Positions 35,578 to 49,300 of a stretch of 53,170 nucleotides of DNA are shown here, piece by piece (position 1 is the stretch's first letter; every line of letters begins with the position of its first letter). The stretch is from JAHHUA01 sp036635475. Its GTDB lineage: Bacteria; Bacillota; Clostridia; Oscillospirales; Ruminococcaceae. The stretch covers positions 1 through 53,170 of the forward strand of contig JAVWQH010000014.1 of assembly GCA_036635475.1 (NCBI GenBank), written 5' to 3'. The position numbers were made by a program, and so were the translations under genes. Below the pieces are notes generated by a model that was not told the origin of the DNA, did no database searches, and saw nothing but the letters and a program-made list of their open reading frames with translations.

Positions 35578-36411
35578 ATGGAACTCAAGAAAACATTATC
35601 CGAATTGCGTATAGACGCTGATACAGCAAAAAAAGAACTGAATGAGGCTATTTTGTCCGATTCATTCACTATGGTTGGCACAAAAAAGGATGCTATGGAC
35701 AAGGCTGTAAAGGCTTATAATGACCTTGCTATTGTAATGGATTTCGCAACATTACGGGCAAAAATAGAGCCTATGAAGTCGGCTATTGAGCAACTGTCTA
35801 TCGCCATAATCGAAAGCAAGGCAAACAAGCAAAAAGACTCTGATATTATTACCTATACGCTGGAGCCTGCCACAAAGCAAATTGACTTGGTTGCATTTGA
35901 TGAATTTTGTCAGCGTGAAAAGATGGATATCGCACACGATAAAATGTGGGCACATATGGTCGATAAAATGTGTTTGCTTGTAACTTATAAGATTATGAAA
36001 GATGTCGGTAGCGATACTAAAAAGTTGGAAGACACTTATTATATTACCGATATTGCCAAACAAATTGACCTCGGCAAAACTCCAACGTCAAATACTCAAA
36101 TTCTTAAGCAATTGCAATCCATTGTGGACGCTATCATTTATGAAACCGAAAATGACCATAACTCATACAAGGTTACCACCCATGACGCAAATTATGTAGT
36201 TGCAACTATGACCAAACGTGGCGGAAGTGGCAAAGTTGTTGCACCTAGACCTGCAACTATGCACACACTTATTATGGACGTGCTGCATCGTATTATTACC
36301 AATAGTGATTACAAGGTTGAATATATGACTAAAAAACAGGCAAAAGACGAAGTTGCCGATAGTGAAAAAACTAAGACTGTATCGTCTGAAAACAAGCCAA
36401 TTTCTGAATAA
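35578..36411 (+). CDS. Hypothetical protein, mobile-element type
   Basis: 277 residues; TTAGGAGG before the ATG. Mostly helical: residues 1-85 have a coiled pattern (LSELRIDADTAKKELNEAIL), and the last 30 residues are Ser/Glu/Lys-rich and flexible. A segment TYTLEPATKQIDLVAFDEFC follows the helix region. No recognised domain. It would be translated from mRNA whose 5-prime end is made by the hammerhead ribozyme if that cleaves. Confidence 0.65.
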   Translation: MELKKTLSELRIDADTAKKELNEAILSDSFTMVGTKKDAMDKAVKAYNDLAIVMDFATLRAKIEPMKSAIEQLSIAIIESKANKQKDSDIITYTLEPATKQIDLVAFDEFCQREKMDIAHDKMWAHMVDKMCLLVTYKIMKDVGSDTKKLEDTYYITDIAKQIDLGKTPTSNTQILKQLQSIVDAIIYETENDHNSYKVTTHDANYVVATMTKRGGSGKVVAPRPATMHTLIMDVLHRIITNSDYKVEYMTKKQAKDEVADSEKTKTVSSENKPISE

Positions 36412-36485
36412 ATTAAGCTTGGCTTTCTGAGCCGTTTGAGCCATCAATCAAGCGGTATCCAACTATATCAAATTATATAAATACG

Positions 36486-36514
36486 TTGACAAATTGGTAT
36501 ACTAGTAGTATTAT
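36486..36514 (+). promoter_or_regulatory. Strong sigma-A-type promoter
   Basis: TTGACA (36486-36491) and TATTAT (36509-36514) with exactly 17 bp between. It precedes the ribbon-helix-helix gene at 36613 by about 90 nt. Confidence 0.8.
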
Positions 36515-36570
36515 AAATAGTACAAGAGGAGTTTTCTTTGTTGTGATTGATTGCCTCCAATTGTCGGTTA

Positions 36571-36599
36571 TGGCGTTCCGTAAAAACGCCACTATTTTT
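36571..36599 (+). terminator. Attenuator-like hairpin in the leader of the 36613 gene
   Basis: TGGCGTT and AACGCCA arms (36571-36577, 36585-36591) are followed by TATTTTT and then immediately by the ribosome site of the next gene. It lies between promoter and gene, so it may attenuate expression or cap the RNA. Confidence 0.6.
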
Positions 36600-36612
36600 C
36601 AGAGGTGATAAT

Positions 36613-36795
36613 ATGGCAAGAAAATCATTCAATACTCCGATGGATGAAGATTTAGCTAATCAGCTAAGGCGAATTTGCAAAGAGAGAGATATTCAAATTA
36701 CAGATGTAATTACTGCATTAGTGACAGCATATGTCAATGGTGATATAGATTTTCAAAAAAAAACAACTTATGAAATTAGGAGGACTGACATTTGA
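36613..36795 (+). CDS. Ribbon-helix-helix (CopG/Arc-like) protein
   Basis: 60 residues from ATG 36613 (AGAGGTGATA upstream); an earlier frame from 36547 lacks a site. Sequence FNTPMDEDLANQLRRICKER followed by ITDVITALVTAYVNGDI is a ribbon-helix-helix pattern. Overlaps the next gene by a few bases. Likely an autoregulating DNA-binding protein from the promoter at 36486. Confidence 0.8.
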   Translation: MARKSFNTPMDEDLANQLRRICKERDIQITDVITALVTAYVNGDIDFQKKTTYEIRRTDI

Positions 36796-37175
36796 ATTAT
36801 GAGGATTTTGATATGGATGGACTTGATAAGGATGTTCAATTTGACGCATTTTTAGAATTACTAAAAGAAAAAAGTGAAATATCAAGCGTTATGATTATAA
36901 ATCCAGAACGAATCAAAATAATGAAGAAAGCTTTTTTGGGGTTGCAGCAACTTGTATTGTCAGAAACACCTGACGCAAAAATAATCTGCGGTATTCATGA
37001 ATCAAACAATAGTGTTGGATATATTATGATTGAAACAGATGAAATTATTGTTAGGGATATTAAAACATTTTTAAGTAGTATGGAGTTTGCTTCAAACTTT
37101 GAAATTTATCCCATAAAAAATAATCTTATCAGATTTTCAATTATGTTTTATGGTGTTATGACAGAAATAAAATAA
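36792..37175 (+). CDS. Hypothetical acidic protein
   Basis: 127 residues starting at TTG 36792 with AGGAGG 8 nt before; it overlaps the previous stop. Acidic N-terminus (YEDFDMDGLDKDVQFDAFLE), then alpha/beta. No family recognised. Coupling to the ribbon-helix-helix gene suggests an operon partner, possibly a toxin-antitoxin-like pair, though there is no toxin motif. Confidence 0.65.
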   Translation: MNYEDFDMDGLDKDVQFDAFLELLKEKSEISSVMIINPERIKIMKKAFLGLQQLVLSETPDAKIICGIHESNNSVGYIMIETDEIIVRDIKTFLSSMEFASNFEIYPIKNNLIRFSIMFYGVMTEIK

Positions 37176-37197
37176 TCTAAAAACAAACAAATAACAC

Positions 37198-37240
37198 TTA
37201 AAAGTCGTTACCTAAATTTATAGGTAACGACTTTTTATTT
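37198..37240. terminator. Bidirectional terminator
   Basis: Fourteen-base perfect arms (AAAGTCGTTACCTA, 37201-37214, and its complement at 37221-37234) with T-rich flanks on both strands. It closes the 36613-37175 pair on the plus strand, and possibly the small minus-strand frame at 37235-37387. Confidence 0.9.
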
Positions 37241-37387
37241 GAAATTATTTAAAATTATATTAACAGCATCATTAATTAGCCGAGCGAAAAAGTCTGCACT
37301 AACGACATATCTTGAAAAATGTTTAAAAGAATTGGACTTTACAACAATTTCATATTCAATATCATTAACGCAAACAAAATATTCTAT
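37235..37387 (-). CDS.  Confidence 0.
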   Translation of the reverse strand: MEYFVCVNDIEYEIVVKSNSFKHFSRYVVSADFFARLINDAVNIILNNFK

Positions 37388-40300
37388 CGGAAGAAATAAT
37401 AGTTGACAAACAAAACTAAACAGTATATACTACAAAAAACTATGGAGGTGAAAAATATGCGATTATTAAAAACTATTCTACACGAAATAGCGATAATATT
37501 ATTATGTGTAGGATTTATAATGGCTGTTGGTACTGCAGGCAGTTCAGATTGTAATACAATATCGGATACACAATTTTACGCTCAAATACTGTTTACATTT
37601 ATGTTGTTTGGATTAAGTGCAATTTGCAATATATCATCAATGCTAATACCTTCACAAAATGACGAGAGTGAAGCTCATAGTAATACATATTGTAAAAACA
37701 TAGGATATTCTAATTATAACAGCAATTTATAGTATAATTATATTCTATAGGAAGAAATAATATAAAAAGTAGGTGTTTTTAATGAAAAATTTGAAAATGA
37801 AAAACTTGAAAACTGTCAGAGGGCAGTCTGTCCGTATTGCACAAGATAAAAATGGCTTGTTCTCCATTGAGCTTTATGCAAATGGAAAATGGGAAATTCC
37901 TGCAAGCGGATATAATAAAAAGTTTAAAACTGCAACTGAGACAGAAGAGTTTTTTGAAGAAAATAGGTGCTGTATCCACAGCTAAATTAAAAAACATGAA
38001 AAAACATACATTTGAATTGTGAAAGGCGGTTACTATGGAAAAATTCATCAAAGAACAAACAACAGGTTCTTATACAACAGAACTTGCCAATGGTATTAAT
38101 TACAGATTTTACACTACGAATGACGGATGGATTGCGGTTATAGAAATGCATCCATATCAAGGAATGTTGCCCATTACGCAAGCGAAAGATAGATCTAAGG
38201 CATTATCATACATAGCAATGATAGAGCCTGTTAGTATACCTGCACAGGTATTGTGCTAGACGGAATTAAATTAATAATCAATGAGGGGTTTGCTGTGCAT
38301 TCTCCTGAAACAAATTGACGGCTGCAAGTGGTATGACCTGCCGTTTTGCTATATGCCGTTTTGGGAAAGAAAGGAATAGATTATGGACAAATTACAATTG
38401 AAAATATGGGATGCTTTATGCGAATTAAGCGGAGAAGAAGTTGCAAGAGTGTTTACTGATTTTTATGGCAATCAGTTATTAGATGATGAATTTCTTGAAT
38501 ATTTGCAAGAGGAAGAAATTATGGAGGAATAGATTATGTACACAATAGGAACTTTAAAAGAAATAAACCAGCAATATGACCATAATCACGGACTAACTCA
38601 ATCAGATGTAAATATGGCAAACACATATGTTGACGTTATCCAACGGAGTCGTACTGATAATCAAATTCAAGTCGGAGATATTGTTGAATTAACAACTAAA
38701 CATGGAGATTATTATAAAAAAGCACATATTGAATCCTATAATGCTGAAACCAGCAGTTGGTCTGTATGTCAAGAAGCGTACACACCGTTTGTGATCTTTA
38801 ATAGTGGCAAAACCAATATTATCTGTAATACATCAGGCGGAGCTTGGAGTGGCGTTCCAAATAAGTTAACACTTATCGGAAAACGATTAAAATTATTTTG
38901 CGATTGGGGAAATTGTGGGGCGTGTGGAAACGGAGCAGTTAATTTTCAAGCAGAGGTTAATGTCTGGGAATATTCAGAGCCTAATAGATTGTATGGTGAA
39001 TTTTCAACGAAAGATTTTAATAAAAAATATATCTCTTACTGCGTTGATGAACACGGTCAACCTAAAGATGGAAGTCAATACAGATATTTAGGGGATGGCA
39101 TTGCTTTCACTAATCGAAATGAATATGAAGCTTGGTTAAAAACATATAAGGGCGTTGAATTTAAAGGCAATTGGGAAAATCAAACGGTTGTATTCCTGTA
39201 TAAGGAAAACTCACATCTAATTTCAGAAGTAGATTGGGACAACTTAAATCTTCCGGTAGATAGTAGAATGTGTAATGGCACAATTCTTGTTAAAGTGAAA
39301 TACGACGACGAACAGCATGTCATTGAAACATATCGTTTTACAAATGATGGAAGCAAATATCGTGGAGTATATCAAGTATATATGTAGGCAAGACAGATGA
39401 AGTGAAAGAATAGGGGGTTAAATTATGACATTCAAAACAGAGTTTACAGATAAAGAGATAGATAATGCAACACTGAAATTTTCATCGTGGTGGAGGAAGA
39501 ATATTCAAGTGCGGAATAAGAAAAATTCACATTCAACGGTTGATATTTTTGGACTACCATATACCTCGTCTGGAGAGTGTGCTGGGCTATGGAATACAAA
39601 TGCAGACAATATGTACCTTTACGATGAAGATTATCGTTTTGATGCATTGCTCATAACTGTAAAAAATGAAGTTATGGTTATGTTAAAAACTTGCAATGAC
39701 AAAATTCAATATATTTATATTGGAAACTTAAACAACAAAGAATCATAGCATTGGCAATTAAGATTTACAACAATATAGAGGATATTTAAAATATGAAAGA
39801 TACACAAAAAATAGTTGATAAAATTCAAAAGCAGATTGAAAGCACAAAAAAGAAAATTGAAGCATTGTCTGGTGATTACCAAACAAATACATATAAAAGA
39901 ATGCGAGAAAAAGACAGCCGTGACGCTAAAATAAGCGGATACAGGATTGATATGGATATTCTAGGATACCTATTGAATAAGGCGACATCCGACGATATAA
40001 ACCAACTTGAAATTTCCTTGATAATAAAATCATTTAGAGATTATTTACATACTTGCTATTTAACTCATAAGCGTTTTATTGATGGTTCACCGCATGCTCA
40101 AGATGTTAAGTTTCCAGAACCATCAAGTAGTTGTGCTGATTGGTATAACAAAGAACAAGTTCCAAAAGAACAATCCATTTTAAAACGTGCAGACATCTAT
40201 AACACAATAGACCTTATTTCAGCGGTAAATATCTATGGTGAGATTTTAGAAAACTCACATAAGCCTGTTGACCAAACAGTTCTAAAAATCAAAAAGTTAG

Positions 40301-43300
40301 AGCGTGAGTGCAAGATGATGCAGAAAGGTGACATCAATTTTACGCCAAGCAAAGTGGCTACAAGGCTTGTTGAGATTGCAGGCATACAATCCAATGATAC
40401 AGTATTAGAGCCATCAGCAGGCATAGGATCAGTTGCAGACGCTATTCGTACAGCAACAGATAACATTGATGTTGTAGAGCAGATGTCAAGCTTTAGAGAG
40501 CTACTGCAACTAAAGGGATACAACTTGGTGGGCGATGATTTCCTGCAATATCAAACCGATAAACAGTATGATGTCATTGTTGCAAACCCACCATTTTCAG
40601 ATGAACAAAATCACGTCAAGCATATGTATGAATTGCTAAAGCCGGGTGGAAGATTGGTTACAATTACATCACCTCATTGGACTTTTGCAAATGATAAAAA
40701 GTCGGTTGATTTCCGTAATTGGGTGGAAGAACAAAATTCATATACCGAGAATTTAGAAAGCGGCACTTTTGAAATGACAGGCGTTGCAAGTAAAATTCTT
40801 GTCATTGATAAAGCAAGTTAAAAAGGAATAGAGGTTGTTACGATGAAACTACAATATATTGGAGTAGACGATTGGAATTTACATACTTACAAAGATGAAA
40901 GCGGTAGATTTTGGAAAGATGATACACCGTTTCAAGAAGCTTACGTTTCTTTGTATAGTGTAATTCCAAATGCTTATGATGGAGAACTTGCACATCCTCT
41001 AAGTCAAATTTGCAATAATAAAAATATCGAAATTGAGTTTATAGGAGGGCGGGTTATAGATAGTCCTTATAAACGTGATTATATGCTTCTAGGCAGGCTT
41101 CAATCGGATTGTGAATATTATTTAGGCTATGGGAACAGATACGCTGGTCATTTATGGGCAAAAACAGTAGAAAAACAAATTGAAAAAATGAAAGAATTAT
41201 GGAATAGTTTTCCCAAAAACGGAAAACCCGAATGGTTGACTTGGAAGCAAATATTGGAATACGAAAAACAAATGACAGCAAAGGAGTAAATAATTATGGA
41301 AAAATTATATTGTCCGTATTGCGGAGAACTGTTAGAAAATAATTGCGGTTGCGAGCGAGAAATTGCAGAGCAGCAAGAGGAATTAGTTGCGGAAATAGAA
41401 GAACGCCAACATCAAAGTGGATTTTACGCATTTCAAGATGTAATGGAAAATTGGCGTAATGAAAGATAGGATGGAGTACTGGTAAAGGAGCAAACAAAAA
41501 TGTACTACAGCATTTACGGAATAAAAGACTGCGAAGTAAAACTCGTATTTAGAAGTATCACTATGGGAGATTTCAACCGGCGAGGGAGAAAAAATGCCGA
41601 GCAGCACGGTTACAGTAATTTCACCGCCAAAACCATTCCAGAGATAGGCAACGGTTGGAAAAGTGAAACTGTTAGGCTGTGATATTTTAAATTAAAATTT
41701 AAAGGATGAAACAATTATGACAACTTTAAAACAAACAATATTTGATGACATAATCGAAAGCATTGTGCCACGTTTAACATTAACCAGATGCAAAAATTCT
41801 AATCAAAAAGTATTCTTGGTGGCTAAAGACGACAATATTATACTAACAGATGGAAGTTTAAACAATTATTATGCATCAATACCGCATGAAATTAATTACA
41901 ATAATGAAATGCAAAAAATTCACGGCAACACGAGAAATAGTCTTGCCAAAGAATTTATAAACAGCTATCCAATAGATTATATATTGCAACTAGAATCAGC
42001 CTTTATCGTTCAAAAACAAGCAGAAGAAAAACAATTTAAAATTGAGCAAAAAGAAATGGAACGGATATATAACGATGAGATATTGCCACTATTCAAAGAT
42101 ACAAGACTAAACAAACAGCCTGAATATAATGTATGGTGGGGAAATTGTGAACCATTAATTCAGTTTGAATGTAAATTTGAAAATCCGCTATCTCGTTGGA
42201 ATGGCGAATATACAAATAAAATAGAAGTATTTTTTGACAATCATTCTTTGAATAAATTTGCTATATTAACAGGAATAAAATCAGGACGTAGCGACAGGGT
42301 AAAAGGATTGTCAATCGAAGAAGTAAAGGCAGAGTGTTACCGTATTATTTCAGAATGTGAAGATGCTCTACAGGTTTACAATAATAGACTTAAAGAAGCA
42401 AATGATAAATGGGAAGAAGAAATGAGGTTATCCCACTTTGCCTCTGAAATTTATTATGATAAAGAAAAAGTAACAATATTGCGAAAGAAAAATAACTTTA
42501 CTGTAGTTGGGAATAGAATGAAATTCTCTACAGGTACAGGGAAATGTGGTAAATACTACGATACATCTGTTTCTCAAATCATGGACATGATTAAAGACAA
42601 AGGCTATACAGAATATTATCAGGAACCAAGAGAAGTATTTGAAATGAGAAATGACGAAGCACTCTGCAAATTAGAGTGGAGTAAAGTACCAGCTTAATTT
42701 AAGACTTTTTGAAAGGACGTATAAATTATGAATGATACAGCGGTGAAACTATTTGTTGAACAAATTAGAGAGTCACGACCAATTGATGAGCTGATTAAAA
42801 TTGAAAACTTTAAAATTGGCAACAAATACACTGGATATTTATATGCTTATCATACAGATGTAGGTGTGCATATTGATACTGGCGTAAGCTCTGGCAAGCC
42901 ATGTTTTAAAGACTTAGAGAATTACAGTGACATGTACTGTAATCATACGTTGCACGAATATTTGTATCAAAGTGCAGTTGATGATACTGATATTACTTTA
43001 GAATCAAGGGTAGAAGAATTACTACAAAAAACTTTAGCTCAATTAATTATATTAGAACCAGTTCAAAAAGAATGTATGAAAAATAACAAAAAATCAATAT
43101 TGTAATCAATGAACAGTTTGTTGTGCATTTTGAGTAGTAAATGCTCCGTGAATTTCACGTACAACAATAGCTTGAGTCTTAGCTGACTACGTTGGATATA
43201 ATATCACACCATAGAATGATGCTCTAGTTCTATGCAACTGTGCAGGCTCTGTAAAAGTCTTGAAAAATGACGAGGCGGTCAACCTGATTTGGAGATTTAA

Positions 43301-46300
43301 TCTCAAATTATTTCCAACATTAGCGAAGGGCAACAACTCTGAAAGGAGAACGAAACTTGAGAGTATTCGTTAAAAATCAAAGAAACGAGCCGCTTATGCC
43401 ATGCTCAAATAGAAAAGCAAGAAAATTATTAAAAGAAAATAAAGCAAATATAATAAACTACAATCCTTTTACAATTCAATTATTATATTTTACAGGCGAA
43501 ACTAGACAAGAAATAAATGTTGGAGTTGATACTGGTGCGAAATATATTGGGATTGCAATCACATCGTATGACAAAATTTTAGCAAAGGGAGAAATTGAAC
43601 TAAGACAAGATATATCGTCTTTGTTAATTACAAGATCTGCACTAAGAGGCTCTCGTAGGAACCGAAAGACACGTTATCGCAAAGCAAGATGGTTGAACCG
43701 GAAAAGACCACTTGGGTGGGTTCCACCAAGCGTCCAGAGCAAGCTAAATTCAACATTTATGTGGATTGATAGGTTTGTATCGCTGGTACCTAATGCCCAA
43801 TTGAGCATTGAAGTTGGAAAATTTGACATTGCGAAAATGATTAATCCAAATATAGAAGGTGATGATTATCAAAATGGAGATACATGTGGATATTATAATG
43901 TAAGGTATTTTGTGTTTGCGAGAGACAACTACACTTGCCAAGTGTGTAAAAAGAAAAATAAAATCTTAAATACACATCACATTTTATATCGTACAATTGG
44001 AGGTACAAACAGGGCTAATAATTTAATAACGGTTTGCACCGATTGCCACACAGCAGAAAATCACAAATGCGGTGGCGTATTACACAATTGGATGTTAAAA
44101 AAGAAAAAAGTCAAGAGATACAAAGAAGCGACGTTTATGAATATTGTAAGAAAGCGAATTTTTGAAAAATACCCTAATGCAAAAATCACTTATGGATCAG
44201 AAACTTCTCCAAAACGAAAAAAGTTACAGTTAAATAAAACACATTACAATGATGCAATTGCAATTTGTGGGATTAATCAAATTAAACTTAATATAGACGA
44301 TTATTTTTATTATAGACAATTCAGGAAAAAGAAACGATCGTTGCATGAAGCGACACCGCGAAAAGGATTAAGCAAAAAGAACACAAGTAGTTTTAGGAAC
44401 ACTAAGAATGTAAAATTTAGAAACGGATATCATTTAAACGACAAAGTAAAATTTGAAGATCAGATTGGATGGATATCTGGGTTTTCAAGTAAAGAATGTT
44501 TTTTAAGAGATATAAATGGAGAAATAATTAAGACGAAAAGACGGAAAAACAATATAAATGTAAATATGAAAGAAATAGTGCTCGTTACTCATAATAATGG
44601 ATGGATATGCACAAACAAAGTATCTAAATAGACTGTGGTTTAATCATGAAAATTAAGGAGATAAAACTATGAAAATTACAAAAAATCATGCAGAAGGATT
44701 TACGTTAGACGGTGTTAGAATTACAAACAATGGCATAAATGATGTGGTATCGCTTTCTTATAATGAGATGTGGCACATTTTTAATCATATGCAACGGATA
44801 AATATTAAACAGCAATTTGAAAGCTATCTTGAATTGCGTAAAGATAGCCCCGATTATTTTGACGAATTTGGCAGAACAGCAGAAAATATGCTGGCAGATA
44901 AAGAATTATTAGACAACTGCGTTGAAGATATTAACGATGGCAGCTATGGGGATATTGATGACGATGATATTTATAGACTGCTTCAAAGATATGCTTAACA
45001 ATGATTAGAAATCCACATCAACTAACGTTTTGATATTGAACAAAAAATAAAAAGGAGAAAACAATAAAATGAAATTTACAATAAATACATATGATTTTAA
45101 ATCAGCAATGGAGAAAGCATACAAATGTGTCAATAAAAAGAGTGCAATGCCAGCATTACGAAACTTACTATTACATATTGAGAAAGGCAACAGTTACATA
45201 GTCGGCACAAATCTTGATAACTGGGTAGTTTCAAATGTACAAATCGACAATGTAGTAGAGCCGGCAGATATTGTTTTCGGAGATACAGACTCGCTGTTTA
45301 AAGCAATGAAATTCTTCAAGGGATTTGAGATTTCCTTTGACGTGCAAGACAGCAAAGTGGTTATCAGTTGCGGTGGGAAACAAACATCACAGATATTCTC
45401 GGATAAAGACGAGTTTCTTCCAATACCCGAAATAGATATGGCAACAGCACAAGAATATAAATATAATATCAAAGACCTAAAAGAGCGTTTTAATCTAGTC
45501 AAGTATGCAACAAGAAAAGACAATGTGAAACCAATCTTTACAGGTATACACTTTGACGGTACCAATATGGTTGCTCTTGACGGGTACAGAATAGCCATGA
45601 ATACATCTAATGAACTTAATGTATCTGTACCATTTACGGCTCAATTAAACGGCTTGGCGTTGATGTGTGACGTGCTTAATAGGGATATAAACATAGTGAC
45701 AAACAATAAGTATATCAGCGTTTCTGATGGCGATACAACTGTAATGAGTAGACTGTTTGAAGGTGTTTATCTTGATTATAAGCAAGCAATTCCAAACAAT
45801 GAAAATGAAGTGCAGGTTGATATGGCGGAATATTCAGAAACACTAAAATATTTTAAAGCGTTCAAAAAGTCTGGCAACAAGTGTCAAATAATTGCGTGGC
45901 TCAATGATAGTTTAATGTTACTTGGAACAGATAATTGTAGTGAGCTTAGCACACTTAAAGGGGAATTCCAAGACGCAATTGGATTCAACAATCAATATAT
46001 GCTAGATGCCTTGACGCAATTCAAAGCGGAAAATGTAAAGTTTAATATGAGTAACAGTGTTACACCTATTGTTATCAGAGATGATGAGGGCAATTTGGCA
46101 TTAGTGTTGCCTATAAGACTTGCCGACGAAGTAGACGATAAAATGAAAAAATCTGCATAGACGTAAATTTATTAATGAATTTTTATAAGGAGAAATAAAA
46201 AAATGAGAACATATACATTGGCACAATTAAAAAGAGATTGCAAAGCCAAGATACTTAAAGCGGAAATGACTATTAGGTGTGGTGACACGGACATTCCCGA

Positions 46301-49300
46301 ACGATTACAAGGGATTAGACCATTGGTTGACAGCAATTCTGTAGCTATATTTTTTCTTAACTCGGATGGAAAACAATCGGAAATGCAAATAAAAAGGTCA
46401 AAGCTTGTAGAGTACACAGACGATACATTGACCATATTCTACCCTGCAAAAAGAGATTTTAATGAAAAAGAACAGAAAATCATGGATGGTTGGAATAAAA
46501 TTGCAAGTACGGATGAATACAAGCAACGCTCTGATATGGACGCTTTAACAGATGGCTCATCTACATATTATCAAGAAAAGGCATATTTTGGGGAAAGCGA
46601 ATGCCCGTATTTATTTGGATTTGAAGAAAGTTGCGGTTGCAAATATGACATCAATAGCAAAAAAATCGTAGATTATTCCTTGAAAAGCGATGACATTGAA
46701 ATGCAGTACAAATTGTACAGAAATTAAGATGGAGGCTAAAAGTTATGGCTGTTTCCAGACAAGAACGATTAGTTAAATCGTGGGTTAAAAACGACAATCT
46801 GTCGCTGATTGATATGTACAACAAATGTTATGAAGAAGGTTGGATGGATTATCTTGTGGGAACACAAGAAGATATCAGAGAATTTATTGCTGATAAAGTG
46901 CGCAACGGAGATTGCCCTTGTGCCAAAACTCTTGCCGACATTGAGAGCGATACAAGAGCAGAGCTGTTTAAATTTGATGCTTCGTGTTGGGGCTTTGGTG
47001 CAGCACCGATTTATGATAAAGAAGAATTAGCTGAAGCAATGGGATATTAAATGAGCAGGAAAGGAAGGTTTTATTATGTTGACAAACAAAGTTATTGAAA
47101 AGGCAAGAAAACAAATGTTTATAATAGCTCAAAAATATAGTGTTTCTGAAAACAGTGTTATTTGGATGGGCGATGATAAATTTACAGTCGTTAAGGAGGG
47201 GCAAGAAATAGTTATAAGAATAGATGAAAATAACGAATTGTGGAAAAAAATATAATTAATACGAAAGAGGTATTTTATTATGACTGATGAGTTTAGATAT
47301 AATACAGAAGAAATGGTTTTAGAAATGGCAGACTTGGTGCGAGAATCAAGGTATTTACGGAAAGAAAATGAAAGGCTAAAAAATATCGAAACACAATACC
47401 GTGAGCTTATTCATCAAAGAATGGTTGATAGCGAAGAACATTCTAAGGCTATGTTAGAAATGGCATTTATAATATCAGATGCAGACACAAAATTAGAGGT
47501 GGTAAGATGAGAACAAAAATTTTAAATAAAGCCAAGCTTGTTGTTACGGTAGAAAGCAATAAAAAATCACGAGAAATTATAGCAATTTCTGTATTTGATA
47601 ATAGAACAAATGAATATTTACCAAAGGAATTTATTAAAGAGCGTGGTATTGAAAGTTTTTTAAATTTAGATGATTTAAAGGAAACATTGAACTGGAATTT
47701 AAATGGTGACAGTTCAAAATATCAATTTAAATGGGGACAATCTAATAAAGAATTTTCACAAGGTCAAGCTTATATTTTTAATTAAGATGAATTTCAGTTT
47801 TTATATGCAAAAAAAGACTGAAATTAATCAGTCTTTTGTGGTGTAAAGTTTGGGTCGTCTGAACGTCCTACGAGATAATCAAGTGAAACTTCAAAATAAT
47901 TTGCAATTTTAATTAATGCGTCAAGACTCGGTTTCTTATTTCCATTTTCAAAATTTCCAATAGTCGCTTTAGTTGAATTAATTTCACTGCCAAGTTTTTC
48001 AAGTGTTAAATTTTTAGATTGCCTTAAAGTTTTTAGTCTTTCGGCAAAAGTAACCTCATTAAAATAATAATAGTAGTAAAACATTTTAAATCACCTCTTG
48101 ACAAAAGTATTCAAATGGAATACAATACAGTTAAGGTATTCAAACAGAATACCAAAGTCCATTAGAAAGGAGTATTAATGAGAAAAACAAGATTGGCAAC
48201 TTTACGGCAAGAAAATAAATGGACACAACAAGAAGTTGCCGTAAGAATAGGGATAAGCAAATCTGCCTATTCAAACATAGAAACAAAAAAACGCAATCCA
48301 TCAATTAAAGTGATAGTAAAGTTGCAAAACTTGTTTGATGAAAGCATAGATAAATTGCTAGGAACAATTTAATGCTTAATCAGATTATATCATTTCTAAT
48401 GTAAAAAAGAAAGGTGTAATTTATGAACCAAGAAATTAAAAAAATCAAATTTGGAGAAGACGAGCTTCTCGGAGTAAAAACAGATGACGGTCAAGTATGG
48501 CTAGCGGTGAGAAAAGTTTGTTTAGATATTGGATTAACCGATAAGCAGACTCAAAGGCAAGTAGCGAATATTCAAGATGATTTGGTGCTTTCAAAAGGGT
48601 ACTCAAATTTGGGTATCCTTACAAACGGCGGTAAACAGAATATGGTGGTCATTAAAGAAGACTTTGTAACACTTTGGCTTGCAAAAATTTCTTTAACTCC
48701 GGCTATGCAAGAAAAGACACCAAAAGCAGTTGAGAAACTTGTTGCATATCAGCTCAAGGCTCAAAAAGTCCTTCACGAAGCGTTCACATCAACTGAAGAA
48801 AAGAAACAGGACTTTTACTCAACGCTTGGAATTGAGGGAAAGATTGAAGAATTGTCAAGTGAAATGGCGGGACTTACTGAACAGGTAACTCTACTAATTG
48901 ACAGTGCAACTATCAATAGTAGACAGGCACAAAAATTGCTTGAAGTCGCAAGATATAGAGTGAAAAGCTTGCTTGGAAATGTTGATAGTATTGAGTACAA
49001 GAAAAATGCAAGAAAATATTTCAAACGTATGTGGAATAATTTTGCGGAGTTCTTTGAAACAAATACATACAAAGACTTAAATCCATTAAATATGGATAGT
49101 GCCATTGAATATTTGCATCAGTGGAATTTTATTGGGGCATAAGATTTACGGAAAGAGAGTGGGTGTAACAACCCACTGCTCAATCTATATAGAAGTACGG
49201 TTTGCTATTGAAAGTTAAAAAGAAAGGATATTTGTATGTTAATTTATAAGAGAAATAGATTTAAACGATACACATATGACACCGATTCAAAAGAACTTAT